64,000 bases of DNA from HIMB11 sp965657135 (GCA_965657135.1 CBFHNF010000012.1:1-64000), one strand, 5' to 3'; counted from the first letter of the stretch, positions 43,536-53,447 are shown. The notes: a model not told the origin generated them from the sequence alone. Numbers and translations are program-made.

Positions 43536-43670
43536 GTCCCCTCGTGGCGGTTTTCGACACATTTGGCAAGAGCGGGTGCATTTTAACTGGTCACAGCCAT
43601 CGAAATTCGTTATCACTATGACAAAGATCCCGAGAACGGGACATGTTCGAGGCAGTAAAAGGCGAAACCC

Positions 43671-44834
43671 ATGACTGAGATGGTCTATGGATCACTCCCC
43701 GTATCCAAAGGGGAACCCATTCTTCCCAAATGGTGGCGGACGGTGGATAAGTGGACGTTAATGTCCGTTATGTTGTTGTTTTCTATCGGTATTTTGCTGG
43801 GGTTGGCGGCTTCGCCCCCGTTGGCAGAGAAAAATGGATTTGCCCCATTTCACTATGTGCAAAAACAATCCGTGTTTGGGGGAATGGCCCTCATTGCAAT
43901 GTTTGTAACCTCAATGATGTCCCCGACGCTTGTGCGCCGTTTGGCTGTTTTGGGGTTTGGTGTTGCTTTTGCTGCAGTGGCCTTGTTGCCATTTTTTGGC
44001 ACGGATTTTGGGAAAGGGGCCGTTCGTTGGTACGCGTTGGGCTTTGCCGCGTTGCAACCATCCGAGTTCTTGAAGCCAGGGTTTATTGTTGTAAGTGCAT
44101 GGATGCTTGCTGCGGCACAAGAAATCAACGGCCCGCCGGGGCGGATCTGGTCATTCGTGTTGGCGATGTCCATTGCAATGATGCTGGCGTTTCAGCCTGA
44201 TTTTGGGCAGGCCTGTTTGGTATTATTTGCATGGGGTGTCATGTATTTTGTCGCAGGCGCGCCCATTTTGCTGTTAATGGGCATGGCGGGATTGGTCGTT
44301 TTCGCAGGCACGCTTGCTTATCAAAATTCACAACACTTTGCCCGCCGAATTGATGGGTTTCTATCCCCTGACGTGGATCCGCGGACACAATTGGGCTATG
44401 CCACTAATGCCATACAAGAGGGTGGCTTCTTCGGCGTTGGCGTTGGCGAGGGTCAAGTGAAATGGTCGCTTCCAGATGCGCATACTGATTTTATCATTGC
44501 AGTGGCGGCCGAGGAATATGGCTTCGTTCTTGTGGTGATCATAATCGCAATTTACGCCAGCATTGTCTTGGTGTCTCTATCGCGTTTGATGCGCGAGCGG
44601 GATACATTTATTCGCCTTGCAGGGACAGGCTTGGTGTGTTCGTTTGGCGTACAGGCGGTGATCAATATGGGTGTGGCCGTGCGACTATTGCCAGCCAAGG
44701 GTATGACCCTTCCATTCATCAGCTATGGCGGTTCTTCGCTTATTGCGGGGGGCATTGCGTTGGGAATGTTGCTTGCATTCACGCGCGCACGCCCTCAAAA
44801 GAACGTCGCAGATGTAATAAATGGGTACCGGTAA
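43671..44834 (+). CDS. ftsW: Septal peptidoglycan glycosyltransferase FtsW
   Basis: The 387-aa SEDS-family membrane protein has about ten helices. The SEDS core is visible in GKGAVRWYALGFAALQPSEFLKPG, where the WxxxG and QPSE stretches and the catalytic aspartate region follow, and in INMGVAVRLLPAKGMTLPFISYGGSSL at the C-terminal end. It polymerises lipid II at the septum with FtsI. It sits downstream of the interrupting genes, so it needs its own promoter in 43536-43670. Its stop overlaps the murG start (TAATG). Confidence 0.96.
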   Translation: MTEMVYGSLPVSKGEPILPKWWRTVDKWTLMSVMLLFSIGILLGLAASPPLAEKNGFAPFHYVQKQSVFGGMALIAMFVTSMMSPTLVRRLAVLGFGVAFAAVALLPFFGTDFGKGAVRWYALGFAALQPSEFLKPGFIVVSAWMLAAAQEINGPPGRIWSFVLAMSIAMMLAFQPDFGQACLVLFAWGVMYFVAGAPILLLMGMAGLVVFAGTLAYQNSQHFARRIDGFLSPDVDPRTQLGYATNAIQEGGFFGVGVGEGQVKWSLPDAHTDFIIAVAAEEYGFVLVVIIIAIYASIVLVSLSRLMRERDTFIRLAGTGLVCSFGVQAVINMGVAVRLLPAKGMTLPFISYGGSSLIAGGIALGMLLAFTRARPQKNVADVINGYR

Positions 44835-45931
44835 TGAGCAAGGCGCCATTGGCGATTTTAGCAGCAGGTGGAACAGGGGGGCACATGTTCCCCGCACAAG
44901 CGTTAGCCGAGGCATTGTTGGCCGCGGGATGGCGCGTGAAATTGACAACGGACCCGCGTGGGGCGCGCTATGTCGGCGGATTTCCTGACGCGGTGGATAT
45001 CCAAGTTTTAAAGTCAGGGACCTTTGCGCGAGGTGGTATTTTGGCCAAGGCGCTTGTTCCGTTTCAGATTACTGGGGGCACGTTGGGCGCGCTGATCCAG
45101 ATGATTTTGGATCGTCCGAAAATTGTGATCGGTTTTGGGGGGTATCCATCAATCCCAGCGTTAAGCGGGGCAACTATTTTGCGTATTCCGCGGATGGTAC
45201 ACGAACAAAATGGAGTTTTGGGTCGCGTGAACCAACTGTTTGCGCCCGTTGTCCATGCCGTGGCCTGCGGGACTTGGCCAACAAAAATGTCAGGGACAAC
45301 CACGGGTCATCATGTGGGCAATCCCGTCCGCGCAGCCATAGCAGAGCGTGCAGGCGCGGGCTATATTCCTCCTGGTGACTATCCAATGTCGATCCTTGTG
45401 TTGGGCGGATCGCAGGGTGCGCGTATTCTGTCTGATGTTGTCCCACCCGCAATTGCGGGTCTTCCCATGGATAAGTTAAAGAACATGCGTGTATCCCATC
45501 AGGCACGACCTGAGGATCAAGACAGGATTGAGGCCTATTACGCAGAACAAAACATTCAGGCAGATGTGCGCCCTTTTTTCGATGACATTCCCACCCGTAT
45601 GAGCGAGACGCAATTGGTCATTTCGCGTGCCGGTGCATCCACGATTGCGGATATTTCTGTCATTGGGCGACCCTCGATGCTTGTGCCATTGGCAATGGCA
45701 ATTCGGGATGAACAAACTGCAAATGCCATGGGCTTGGTCGAGGCCGGCGCGGCCGAATTAATTCCAGAACCCGATTTTCAAGTGGCTGCTTTAACGCAGC
45801 GCTTGGACGCTATTTTTTCCGATCCTGCACGGGCAACGCAGATGGCCAATGCAGCATTGAAAATATCCATCCCAGATGCCACGGATCGGCTTATGGATCT
45901 GATCCAAAAAGTTTTAAAGAAAGAGACATAG
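44834..45931 (+). CDS. murG: UDP-GlcNAc:lipid I N-acetylglucosaminyltransferase MurG
   Basis: The 365-aa GT28 enzyme is read from the ATG overlapping the ftsW stop, because the family's N-terminus starts there (LAILAAGGTGGHMFPAQALAEAL). The GGTGGH loop, GFGGYPSIPAL, VHEQNGVLGRVNQ, LVLGGSQGARILSD and SRAGASTIAD motifs are all present. It adds GlcNAc to lipid I to give lipid II on the inner face of the membrane. It is directly adjacent to murC with no spacer. Confidence 0.97.
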   Translation: MSKAPLAILAAGGTGGHMFPAQALAEALLAAGWRVKLTTDPRGARYVGGFPDAVDIQVLKSGTFARGGILAKALVPFQITGGTLGALIQMILDRPKIVIGFGGYPSIPALSGATILRIPRMVHEQNGVLGRVNQLFAPVVHAVACGTWPTKMSGTTTGHHVGNPVRAAIAERAGAGYIPPGDYPMSILVLGGSQGARILSDVVPPAIAGLPMDKLKNMRVSHQARPEDQDRIEAYYAEQNIQADVRPFFDDIPTRMSETQLVISRAGASTIADISVIGRPSMLVPLAMAIRDEQTANAMGLVEAGAAELIPEPDFQVAALTQRLDAIFSDPARATQMANAALKISIPDATDRLMDLIQKVLKKET

Positions 45932-47332
45932 ATGAACGCTGTTGTAACCAAATTGCCCAGTGATGTTGGTCCAATTCATTTTGTGGGAATTGGGGGCATC
46001 GGTATGTCCGGTATTGCTGAGGTGTTGTTGAATTTGGGTTACCGCGTTCAAGGCTCTGACTTGAAAGAAACCAAGATTACACAACGCTTGGCCGATTTGG
46101 GTGCAACGATCTTTATCGGACAGCGGGCCGAAAATTTGGAACATGCGGCGGTTGTGGTGATTTCATCTGCAATCAAATCGGGCAACGCCGAATTGGATCA
46201 GGCACGCCTGATGGGGCTACCCGTTGTGCGCCGCGCCGAAATGTTGGCCGAACTGATGCGCATGAAATCCAATGTTGCGGTTGCGGGGACACATGGCAAA
46301 ACCACCACCACAACCATGGTGGCGACCCTGTTGGATGGGGGTGGGGTTGATCCAACGGTGATCAACGGCGGCATCATTCATGCCTATGGGTCCAATGCCC
46401 GCATGGGGCAGGGGGAATGGATGGTGGTTGAGGCCGATGAAAGCGATGGTACATTCAATCGCCTGCCGGCCACGATTGCAATTGTCACAAACATTGATCC
46501 CGAACATATGGAACACTGGGGCAGCATCGAAAACCTGCGTCAGGGGTTCTATGATTTTGTTTCAAACATTCCGTTCTATGGTCTTGCCGTGTGCTGTACC
46601 GACCACCCAGAGGTTCAGGCGCTGGTCGGGCGCATTTCGGATCGCCGTGTCGTGACCTATGGCTTTAACGCGCAGGCTGACGTGCGCGCCGTAAATCTGA
46701 CCTATTCGGGCGGCTCGGCCCATTTTGACGTTGAATTTCAAGAGGACGCAACCGCGATCCGTTGCCTGCGCCTGCCCATGACGGGGGATCACAATGTCTC
46801 AAACGTCCTGTCGGCCATTGCAGTGGCGCGGCATCTGGGCGTGAAAGAGGCGGAAATCAAATCCTCCCTTGAAAACTTCAAGGGGGTCAATCGCCGCTTT
46901 ACCAAAGTGGGCGAGGTCGATGGCGTCACCATCATTGATGATTACGGCCACCACCCCGTTGAAATCGCCGCCGTGTTAAAGGCCGCGCGTCAGGCATCAG
47001 AAGGGCGCGTGATTGCCGTGCATCAACCCCACCGCTACACGCGCCTGCATTCCCTGTTTGAGGATTTTTGCACCTGTTTTAATGAGGCCGACGTCGTCGC
47101 CATTGCCGAGGTGTTCGCCGCAGGCGAAGACCCGATTAAGGGGGCCAGCCGTGATGATCTGGTTGCGGGTCTGATCCGCCATGGTCACCGTCAGGCCAGC
47201 GCCATCCTAAACGAGGACGATTTGGAACAGCTGGTGCGCACACATGCGCAGTCGGGGGACATTGTTGTCTGTCTGGGCGCGGGTACCATTTCCGCGTGGG
47301 CCAATGCACTGCCCGACCGCCTGATGACATAG
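45932..47332 (+). CDS. murC: UDP-MurNAc:L-alanine ligase MurC
   Basis: The 466-aa Mur ligase begins on the base after the murG stop. It has the N-terminal GIGGIGMSGIAEVL, the ATP site VAGTHGKTTTTTMV, EADESDGTFNRL with NIDPEHMEHWG, and the C-terminal DDYGHHPVEIAAVL typical of MurC. It adds the first residue, L-alanine, to UDP-MurNAc. The second half of the gene looks noticeably more G+C rich than ftsW and murG. Confidence 0.97.
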   Translation: MNAVVTKLPSDVGPIHFVGIGGIGMSGIAEVLLNLGYRVQGSDLKETKITQRLADLGATIFIGQRAENLEHAAVVVISSAIKSGNAELDQARLMGLPVVRRAEMLAELMRMKSNVAVAGTHGKTTTTTMVATLLDGGGVDPTVINGGIIHAYGSNARMGQGEWMVVEADESDGTFNRLPATIAIVTNIDPEHMEHWGSIENLRQGFYDFVSNIPFYGLAVCCTDHPEVQALVGRISDRRVVTYGFNAQADVRAVNLTYSGGSAHFDVEFQEDATAIRCLRLPMTGDHNVSNVLSAIAVARHLGVKEAEIKSSLENFKGVNRRFTKVGEVDGVTIIDDYGHHPVEIAAVLKAARQASEGRVIAVHQPHRYTRLHSLFEDFCTCFNEADVVAIAEVFAAGEDPIKGASRDDLVAGLIRHGHRQASAILNEDDLEQLVRTHAQSGDIVVCLGAGTISAWANALPDRLMT

Positions 47333-47385
47333 GCGAACATAGAATTCATGTTGCAATTCAGGGTTGTTGATGTAACCCTGCGGGT

Positions 47386-47538
47386 ATGAGCGAAATCAGT
47401 ATAACGGATAAAGTCAGTATAACGGATAAAGACAGCCTAAAGGCATTTTTGGACGGGGTTGAAGAACCGCGCCGAAAACAGGCGGCCGTTTTCATCGCCG
47501 CGCGCGCCGCACTGCGCGTTGCGCCCGTCCCGAATTGA
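47386..47538 (+). CDS. Small unknown ORF between murC and murB
   Basis: A 50-aa frame reads from ATG 47386 to TGA 47538, with GTAACCCTGCGGGT upstream and so no strong ribosome site. The first part contains SITDK twice, from an in-frame tandem duplication. The rest (LKAFLDGVEEPRRKQAAVFIAARAALRVAPVP) is an amphipathic helical segment that resembles protein-coding sequence rather than chance. In many Rhodobacterales a small membrane protein (DUF2484) occupies this slot; this ORF has no membrane helix, so it is not that. It may be a real small protein or a fragment. Confidence 0.4.
   Translation: MSEISITDKVSITDKDSLKAFLDGVEEPRRKQAAVFIAARAALRVAPVPN
47396..47431 (+). repeat. 18-base perfect tandem duplication
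   Basis: TCAGTATAACGGATAAAG occurs twice in direct succession (47396-47413 and 47414-47431). The unit is a multiple of three, so the small ORF stays in frame and gains six residues. Confidence 0.95.
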
Positions 47539-47605
47539 TTGAACGAGTTTTTATTGCGGTGCTTCGATGAATATTGCATATCACCTGTAACCACAGGAGC
47601 AGCCC

Positions 47606-48532
47606 ATGAACAGCATCCCAGAACCACGCGGCGCATTGACGGCAGGGCGGTCTTTGGCAGATTTGACGTGGTTGCGTGTTGGGGGGCCTGCCGACTATTT
47701 CTTGCAACCCGCAGACACGGATGATTTGGCCACCTTTTTGCGCTACCTCCCCGCGGATGTGCCGGTGTTTCCCATGGGGGTTGGCAGCAATCTGATCGTG
47801 CGCGATGGGGGCCTGCGCGGTGTTGTGATCCGATTGGGACGCGGATTTAATCAGATCAGCATTGAGGGCGATTTGATCACGGCAGGTGCGGCGGCACTTG
47901 ATGCCCATGTCGCGCGGCGTGCGGCTGATCAGGGCCGCGATCTGACGTTCCTACGCACCATCCCTGGATCCATCGGGGGGGCAGTGCGGATGAACGCGGG
48001 GTGCTATGGATCCTATGTGGCGGATCATTTTGTATCGGCCACGATTGTGACCCGACAGGGTGTTGTGAAAACCCTAACGCGTGATCAGATCACATTTGAC
48101 TATCGCCAAACAGATATCCCAGAGGGCGCTGTTATCACACAGTCCGTGTTTCGCGCCGATGCGGGTGCGGCAGAGGCATTACATGTCAAGATGGAAGAAC
48201 AGCTGCGCAAGCGTGATGAAACCCAACCCACCAAAGAGCGCAGCGCAGGCAGCACATTTCGCAACCCCGCAGGATTTTCCAGCACAGGGCGTGCGGATGA
48301 TACGCACGACCTAAAAGCGTGGAAGGTGATTGACGATGCAGGCCTGCGGGGCGCAACGCTAGGCGGTGCACAGATGAGCGAGAAGCATTCCAATTTTATG
48401 ATCAACACGGGGGATGCTAGCGCTGCTGATCTAGAAGGATTAGGTGAATTAGTCCGAAAAAGGGTTTTCCAAAACGCAGGAATAGAGTTAGTATGGGAAA
48501 TTATGCGGGTTGGTGAACCAGCCCCAAGGTAA
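47606..48532 (+). CDS. murB: UDP-N-acetylenolpyruvoylglucosamine reductase MurB
   Basis: The 308-aa flavoenzyme starts at ATG 47606 behind AGGAG. It carries the family motifs TWLRVGGPADYF, PMGVGSNLIVRDGGLRGVV, IPGSIGGAVRMNAGCYG, RSAGSTFRNP and the C-terminal HSNFMINTGDASAADLEGL with the catalytic glutamate region near the end. It reduces enolpyruvyl-UDP-GlcNAc to UDP-MurNAc. The first four fifths are G+C rich, while the last about 120 bases switch to A+T rich codons; see findings. Confidence 0.97.
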   Translation: MNSIPEPRGALTAGRSLADLTWLRVGGPADYFLQPADTDDLATFLRYLPADVPVFPMGVGSNLIVRDGGLRGVVIRLGRGFNQISIEGDLITAGAAALDAHVARRAADQGRDLTFLRTIPGSIGGAVRMNAGCYGSYVADHFVSATIVTRQGVVKTLTRDQITFDYRQTDIPEGAVITQSVFRADAGAAEALHVKMEEQLRKRDETQPTKERSAGSTFRNPAGFSSTGRADDTHDLKAWKVIDDAGLRGATLGGAQMSEKHSNFMINTGDASAADLEGLGELVRKRVFQNAGIELVWEIMRVGEPAPR

Positions 48533-48568
48533 CGCAACATTTGTTGTGGTATAATTAATAAGGCCAAA

Positions 48569-49513
48569 ATGGCCAATAATAATGAGGCGAATTCGGGTAT
48601 GTCGAGCAGGACAGATCCCAAAGTCGTGGTTTTGATGGGTGGCCCTTCGGCTGAGCGCGAAGTGTCGCTTGTCAGTGGGCGTGAGTGCGCCGCGGCTTTG
48701 CGTGAAGTAGGTTATAATGTGACAGAGTTGGACGCGGGGTCCACTGTGGCAGAGGATCTTGCGCGCCTATCGCCAGATGTTGTGTTTAATGCATTGCATG
48801 GTCGCTGGGGCGAAGATGGTTGTGTTCAGGGCATTTTGGAATGGCTGCGCATCCCCTATACGCATTCTGGTGTTTTGACGTCGGCCCTTGCGATGGATAA
48901 ACAGCGCAGCAAAGAGGTGTTTGCAACCGCGGGCCTGCCTATTGCCTATAGTGTGATTGCCAATCGCGATCAGGTGCTGCGCGAACACGTTATGGCTCCG
49001 CCTTATGTTGTAAAGCCCAATAATGAGGGATCCTCGGTTGGGATTTACATTGTGAACAAGGATGCGAATACACCCCCCCAGCTGTCGGATGATATGCCTG
49101 ACACGGTGATGGTCGAGGCCTATTTGGCAGGACGTGAATTGACCACAACTGTAGTTGGGGATCGTGCGTTAGGTGTGACCGAAATTTTCACCGATGGTTG
49201 GTATGATTATAACGCTAAATATGACGATGGTGGATCCTATCACGTTGTGCCCGCGGACATCCCGAATGAGATTACTCAGCTGTGTTTGGAATATGCTAAA
49301 CGCGCGCATGATGTTCTTGGGTGCAAGGGCGTCAGTCGCACAGATTTTAGATGGGATGATGCGCGCGGTGGGGACGGCCTGTTTATATTAGAAACAAACA
49401 CACAACCCGGAATGACCCCAACTTCCTTGGTGCCTGAACAGGCGCAAAAGATGGGGATCAGTTTTGCTGAGTTGTGCGATTGGATGATAAAGGACGCCAC
49501 ATGCGATCGCTAG
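48569..49513 (+). CDS. ddl: D-alanine:D-alanine ligase
   Basis: The ATP-grasp enzyme has 314 aa from ATG 48569 (AAGG five bases upstream). A second ATG at 48599, ten codons in, agrees better with the family N-terminus (KVVVLMGGPSAEREVSLVSG) and has GAGG upstream, so the true start is undecided. Motifs: HGRWGEDGCVQGILEW, PYVVKPNNEGSSVGI, and the metal-binding LETNTQPGMTPTSLVPEQ. It makes the dipeptide used by MurF. It overlaps ftsQ by 13 bases. Confidence 0.95.
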   Translation: MANNNEANSGMSSRTDPKVVVLMGGPSAEREVSLVSGRECAAALREVGYNVTELDAGSTVAEDLARLSPDVVFNALHGRWGEDGCVQGILEWLRIPYTHSGVLTSALAMDKQRSKEVFATAGLPIAYSVIANRDQVLREHVMAPPYVVKPNNEGSSVGIYIVNKDANTPPQLSDDMPDTVMVEAYLAGRELTTTVVGDRALGVTEIFTDGWYDYNAKYDDGGSYHVVPADIPNEITQLCLEYAKRAHDVLGCKGVSRTDFRWDDARGGDGLFILETNTQPGMTPTSLVPEQAQKMGISFAELCDWMIKDATCDR

Positions 49514-50379
49514 GAACACGCCCAAGCAATATTCATGACCCTGCGCCCTCGCGGTTGTCGTACCGTTTGATGCGATTTATGTTGACGCCCTTGTTGCGTC
49601 GATTGGTGTTTTACGGAATCCCAGGATTTTTATTTGCGATCGCCTTTGGTTTGTATTTTGCCGATGCAGAGCATCGTGAAAGTTTACGCGCCTTTCGCGA
49701 TGACGTGCATCGTAGCATTGTTGAGCGACCTGAATTCATGGTCAGTGCCGCTCAAATTTCTGGTGCAGGTCCAACCTTAGCGGATGATATCCGCGAAGTG
49801 TTGCCCGTAGATTTTCCGATCAGCTTCTTTTCGCTGGATGTACAACAGATGCGGAGTATCCTGATTGATTTAGACCCTGTTGCGGATGCGACTTTACAGG
49901 TGCGCAACGGGATTTTGTTTATTGATGTGGTTGAGCGCAAACCTGCCTTCGTTTGGCGCACGCAGGACGGATTAGAATTGCTGGACGAAACCGGACATTA
50001 TGTGCGTTCGATCACGGCACGTTTGGATTATCCTAACCTGCCCTTGGTTGCAGGCAAGGGGGCCGACAGAAACATTGAACAGGCTCATGCACTTTTGGCG
50101 AGCGTCGCGCCGCTTTCGCATCGGTTGCGCGGCTTGGTTTATGTTGGCGAACGGCGTTGGGACATCGTGTTGGATCGTGATCAACGTATCATGTTGCCGG
50201 CGGATGGTGCTGTTCAAGCGCTGGAAAAAGTTTTGATTTTAAATGATACACAAGAGTTGCTGGATCGCGCAATCAGCGTAGTCGACATGCGCCTAAGCGA
50301 GCGCCCAACGCTTCGCCTTGCGGATGGAACATCTGGCACGCTTTTGCGGCAAATAAAGAGTAGTGGAACGGATCAATGA
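49501..50379 (+). CDS. ftsQ: Cell division protein FtsQ
   Basis: The 292-aa bitopic protein is read from ATG 49501, nested in the end of ddl. A cytoplasmic tail is followed by one membrane helix (about residues 35-53), a POTRA domain (about 80-150; the QMRSILIDLDPVADATLQV strand and FIDVVERKPAFVW are typical) and a beta domain. It joins FtsB and FtsL in recruiting FtsWI. The stop overlaps ftsA (ATGA). Confidence 0.93.
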   Translation: MRSLGTRPSNIHDPAPSRLSYRLMRFMLTPLLRRLVFYGIPGFLFAIAFGLYFADAEHRESLRAFRDDVHRSIVERPEFMVSAAQISGAGPTLADDIREVLPVDFPISFFSLDVQQMRSILIDLDPVADATLQVRNGILFIDVVERKPAFVWRTQDGLELLDETGHYVRSITARLDYPNLPLVAGKGADRNIEQAHALLASVAPLSHRLRGLVYVGERRWDIVLDRDQRIMLPADGAVQALEKVLILNDTQELLDRAISVVDMRLSERPTLRLADGTSGTLLRQIKSSGTDQ

Positions 50380-51710
50380 CCTATTTTTACGAAGCTCAAC
50401 GTGCGATGCGTTCAATGCGCAAGGCTGCATTGCAACGTGGCGTGATTGCGGTTTTAGATGTTGGAAGTACCAAAATTGGGTGTTTGATACTACGTTTTGA
50501 TGGGGTGGATCGTAGTATTGATGCGGAAAGCGTTGGTCCCATGGCTGGGCAATCGGGGTTTCGTGTTATTGGGTCGGCGACCACACGATCTCGCGGCATT
50601 GAATTTGGTGAAGTGGTCTCGATGTCAGAGGCAGAGCGCGCTATTCGCACAGCTTTGCAGTCGGCGCAAAAATTGGCGGGCATGCGCGTGGATCACGTGA
50701 TCGCCTCCTTTTCAGGTGGCGCGCCGCGCTCATATGGATTGGCAGGGCAAATCACAGTCGAAGATCAGTTTGTAACAGAACAACACATTGCCCAAGTATT
50801 GGCAGCATGTGATGTGCCAGCCTATGGCGAAGGGCGTGAAGTCTTACACGCCCAGCCCGTTAATTTTGCTTTGGATCACCGTTCGGGATTGTCTGATCCC
50901 CGCGGGCAAATTGGTAAAGAATTATCGACCGATATGCACATGTTGACGGTCAGTGAAAAAACCATTCTCGATCTGGCCTACTGTGTAAACCGCTGTGATT
51001 TGGAACTGGCTGGGATTGCGTCATCTGCATATGCATCTGGAATGGCCTCTTTGGTCGAGGATGAGCAGGAATTGGGCTCTGCTTGCATCGATATGGGCGG
51101 CGGTACGACATCGCTTTCCATATTCATGAAAAAGCACATGATTTATGCGGATACGGTGCGTTTAGGTGGGGATCATGTCACGCGCGATATCTCTATGGGT
51201 CTGCAAGTTCCTATTGCGACGGCGGAACGCATCAAAACCCGTAGTGGGGGCCTGATAGCGACGGGTATGGATGATCGTGACATGATTGAAATCGGTGGTG
51301 ATACCGGTGATTGGGAGCATGATCGGCGCACAATCAGTCGTACCGAATTGATCGGTATAATGCGTCCAAGGATCGAAGAAATTTTAGAAGAAGTGCGCGC
51401 ACATTTGGATGCGGCGGGGTTTGAACATTTGCCCAGTCAACAAATCGTATTGACAGGTGGGGCCAGCCAAGTTCCGGGAATGGATACATTAGCCAGCCGC
51501 ATTTTGGGCCAACAGGTGCGATTGGGGCGGCCATTGCGTATCCATCGATTGCCGCAGGCCTACGCTGGGCCGAGTTGCTCTGCCTTAGTTGGAGTTTCCT
51601 TATTTGCAGCACACCCGCAAGATGAGTGGTGGGATTTCGAAGCTCCAGCGCAAAACCTAGGCACACGCTCGATCCGCAAAGCGCTTCGGTGGTTCAAAGA
51701 GAATTGGTAA
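50376..51710 (+). CDS. ftsA: Cell division protein FtsA
   Basis: The 444-aa actin-like ATPase has the phosphate-1 motif VLDVGSTKIGCL, the SHS2 subdomain with QPVNFALD, the phosphate-2 motif CIDMGGGTTSLSIF and the adenosine loop VLTGGASQVPG. The C-terminal SIRKALRWFKENW is an amphipathic helix that anchors FtsA, and through it FtsZ, to the membrane. A 169-base spacer before ftsZ probably contains a promoter for ftsZ. Confidence 0.97.
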   Translation: MTYFYEAQRAMRSMRKAALQRGVIAVLDVGSTKIGCLILRFDGVDRSIDAESVGPMAGQSGFRVIGSATTRSRGIEFGEVVSMSEAERAIRTALQSAQKLAGMRVDHVIASFSGGAPRSYGLAGQITVEDQFVTEQHIAQVLAACDVPAYGEGREVLHAQPVNFALDHRSGLSDPRGQIGKELSTDMHMLTVSEKTILDLAYCVNRCDLELAGIASSAYASGMASLVEDEQELGSACIDMGGGTTSLSIFMKKHMIYADTVRLGGDHVTRDISMGLQVPIATAERIKTRSGGLIATGMDDRDMIEIGGDTGDWEHDRRTISRTELIGIMRPRIEEILEEVRAHLDAAGFEHLPSQQIVLTGGASQVPGMDTLASRILGQQVRLGRPLRIHRLPQAYAGPSCSALVGVSLFAAHPQDEWWDFEAPAQNLGTRSIRKALRWFKENW

Positions 51711-51879
51711 GCACAATCTGTAGATAATCGCGCCAGATAGAGCGATTTTTTGCTGAAATCACCTATATTTTGGGTAAAAGCTGCGTTTTTTGCGTGACCT
51801 TTTGACTTATCAACGATAAACTCAATGCAATATAGGCGAAATTAACCCAAAAAATTGGGACATCAGGCGGACAAGTAAC

Positions 51880-53424
51880 ATGGCATTGAATCTATCGGTA
51901 CCCGAAGAAAACGAACTAAGACCTCGCATCACAGTGTTTGGCGTTGGCGGTGCTGGCGGCAATGCAGTAAATAACATGATTGAGAAGCGATTGGATGGCG
52001 TGGAGTTTGTCGTTGCCAACACAGACGCCCAAGCATTGCAACAAAATCAATCAGCCTCTCGCATCCAGCTGGGCGTAAAAGTGACCGAAGGATTGGGTGC
52101 CGGTGCGCGAGCCGAAGTAGGCGCCGCCGCTGCAGAAGAAAGCATTGAACAAATCGTGGATCATCTGGCAGGGGCGCATATGTGCTTTATCACTGCTGGA
52201 ATGGGCGGCGGTACGGGAACGGGCGCTGCACCTATCATTGCGCAAGCTGCACGTGAAATGGGTGTCCTGACTGTCGGCGTCGTAACCAAACCCTTCCAAT
52301 TCGAGGGCGCGAAACGCATGCGTCAAGCGGAAGCAGGTGTCGAAGCCCTGCAAAAAATGGTTGATACACTAATTATTATTCCGAATCAAAATTTGTTCCG
52401 ACTGGCCAATGAAAAAACCACATTCACCGAAGCGTTTAGCATGGCTGATGACGTGCTATACCAAGGTGTGAAAGGTGTCACTGATCTGATGGTGCGTCCA
52501 GGTCTGATAAACTTGGACTTTGCCGATGTTCGTGCCGTGATGGATGAAATGGGCAAGGCGATGATGGGCACAGGCGAAGCGGAAGGCGAAGATCGCGCCA
52601 AGCAAGCCGCCGAAAAAGCCATTGCAAACCCATTGTTGGATGAAATCAGTCTGCGTGGCGCACGTGGCGTGTTGATCAATATCACAGGTGGCTACGACCT
52701 AACGTTATTTGAATTGGATGAGGCTGCGAACCGTATTCGCGAAGAAGTGGATCCAGACGCGAACATAATTGTTGGTTCAACGCTTGATCCAGACATCAGC
52801 GGTGTTATGCGCGTATCTGTTGTTGCGACTGGAATTGACGCAAGCGACAATTCAGCAACTATTCCAGCGCCAAGCCGTTCCGCGCCATCATTTGCGCCGG
52901 CGGCGGCAGTGGTAGCAGAAGAGACAGTAGAAACAGAACCTACTGTTGCCGCTGAAGCGCCAAGTTTGTTTGACGCAAAAACTCCTGACGCAGAACAAGA
53001 AAAACCAATGTTTGCAGCTGCTGCAGAGTTTGATCCAGCAGGATCAGATGTGCCTGCGCCAGCCTATCAGCCCGCAGTAGAAGAGCCCGCGACAGAAACC
53101 TTTGTGGCACCCAAAGCCCCTGCGCCAGGCACCCCGTCAGAGGATGCCATCGCGCGACTTCGCAATGCGGTTCAAAATTCGGGTGTTGCACGTCCTGCCG
53201 AGCATATCGAAGAAGAGCCATCAGAATTTGAGCGTCCACGGTTTGGCATCGGGTCACTGATTAACCGCATGTCTGGGGGGGCTGAATCCGCACCCAAAGC
53301 GCAGCCAGCGGTACGTTCGCAGCCTTCGATGAGTGCACCTGAACCTGCAACAGAAGAGCGAGAATTGTCACAAGAGCAGGAAAAAATTGAAATTCCAGCG
53401 TTCTTGCGCCGTCAGGCAAATTAA
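51880..53424 (+). CDS. ftsZ: Cell division GTPase FtsZ
   Basis: The 514-aa tubulin homologue has the GTPase domain at about residues 15-315, with the tubulin signature GGGTGTG at 109-115, NTDAQAL, and the T7 loop NLDFADVRAVMDEMG. A long alanine- and proline-rich linker (about 320-495), as is common in Alphaproteobacteria, leads to the conserved C-terminal peptide EIPAFLRRQ that binds FtsA. It forms the division ring. A terminator follows 24 bases after the stop. Confidence 0.98.
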   Translation: MALNLSVPEENELRPRITVFGVGGAGGNAVNNMIEKRLDGVEFVVANTDAQALQQNQSASRIQLGVKVTEGLGAGARAEVGAAAAEESIEQIVDHLAGAHMCFITAGMGGGTGTGAAPIIAQAAREMGVLTVGVVTKPFQFEGAKRMRQAEAGVEALQKMVDTLIIIPNQNLFRLANEKTTFTEAFSMADDVLYQGVKGVTDLMVRPGLINLDFADVRAVMDEMGKAMMGTGEAEGEDRAKQAAEKAIANPLLDEISLRGARGVLINITGGYDLTLFELDEAANRIREEVDPDANIIVGSTLDPDISGVMRVSVVATGIDASDNSATIPAPSRSAPSFAPAAAVVAEETVETEPTVAAEAPSLFDAKTPDAEQEKPMFAAAAEFDPAGSDVPAPAYQPAVEEPATETFVAPKAPAPGTPSEDAIARLRNAVQNSGVARPAEHIEEEPSEFERPRFGIGSLINRMSGGAESAPKAQPAVRSQPSMSAPEPATEERELSQEQEKIEIPAFLRRQAN

Positions 53425-53447
53425 GCAGAAATCAGAATAAATCGTTT

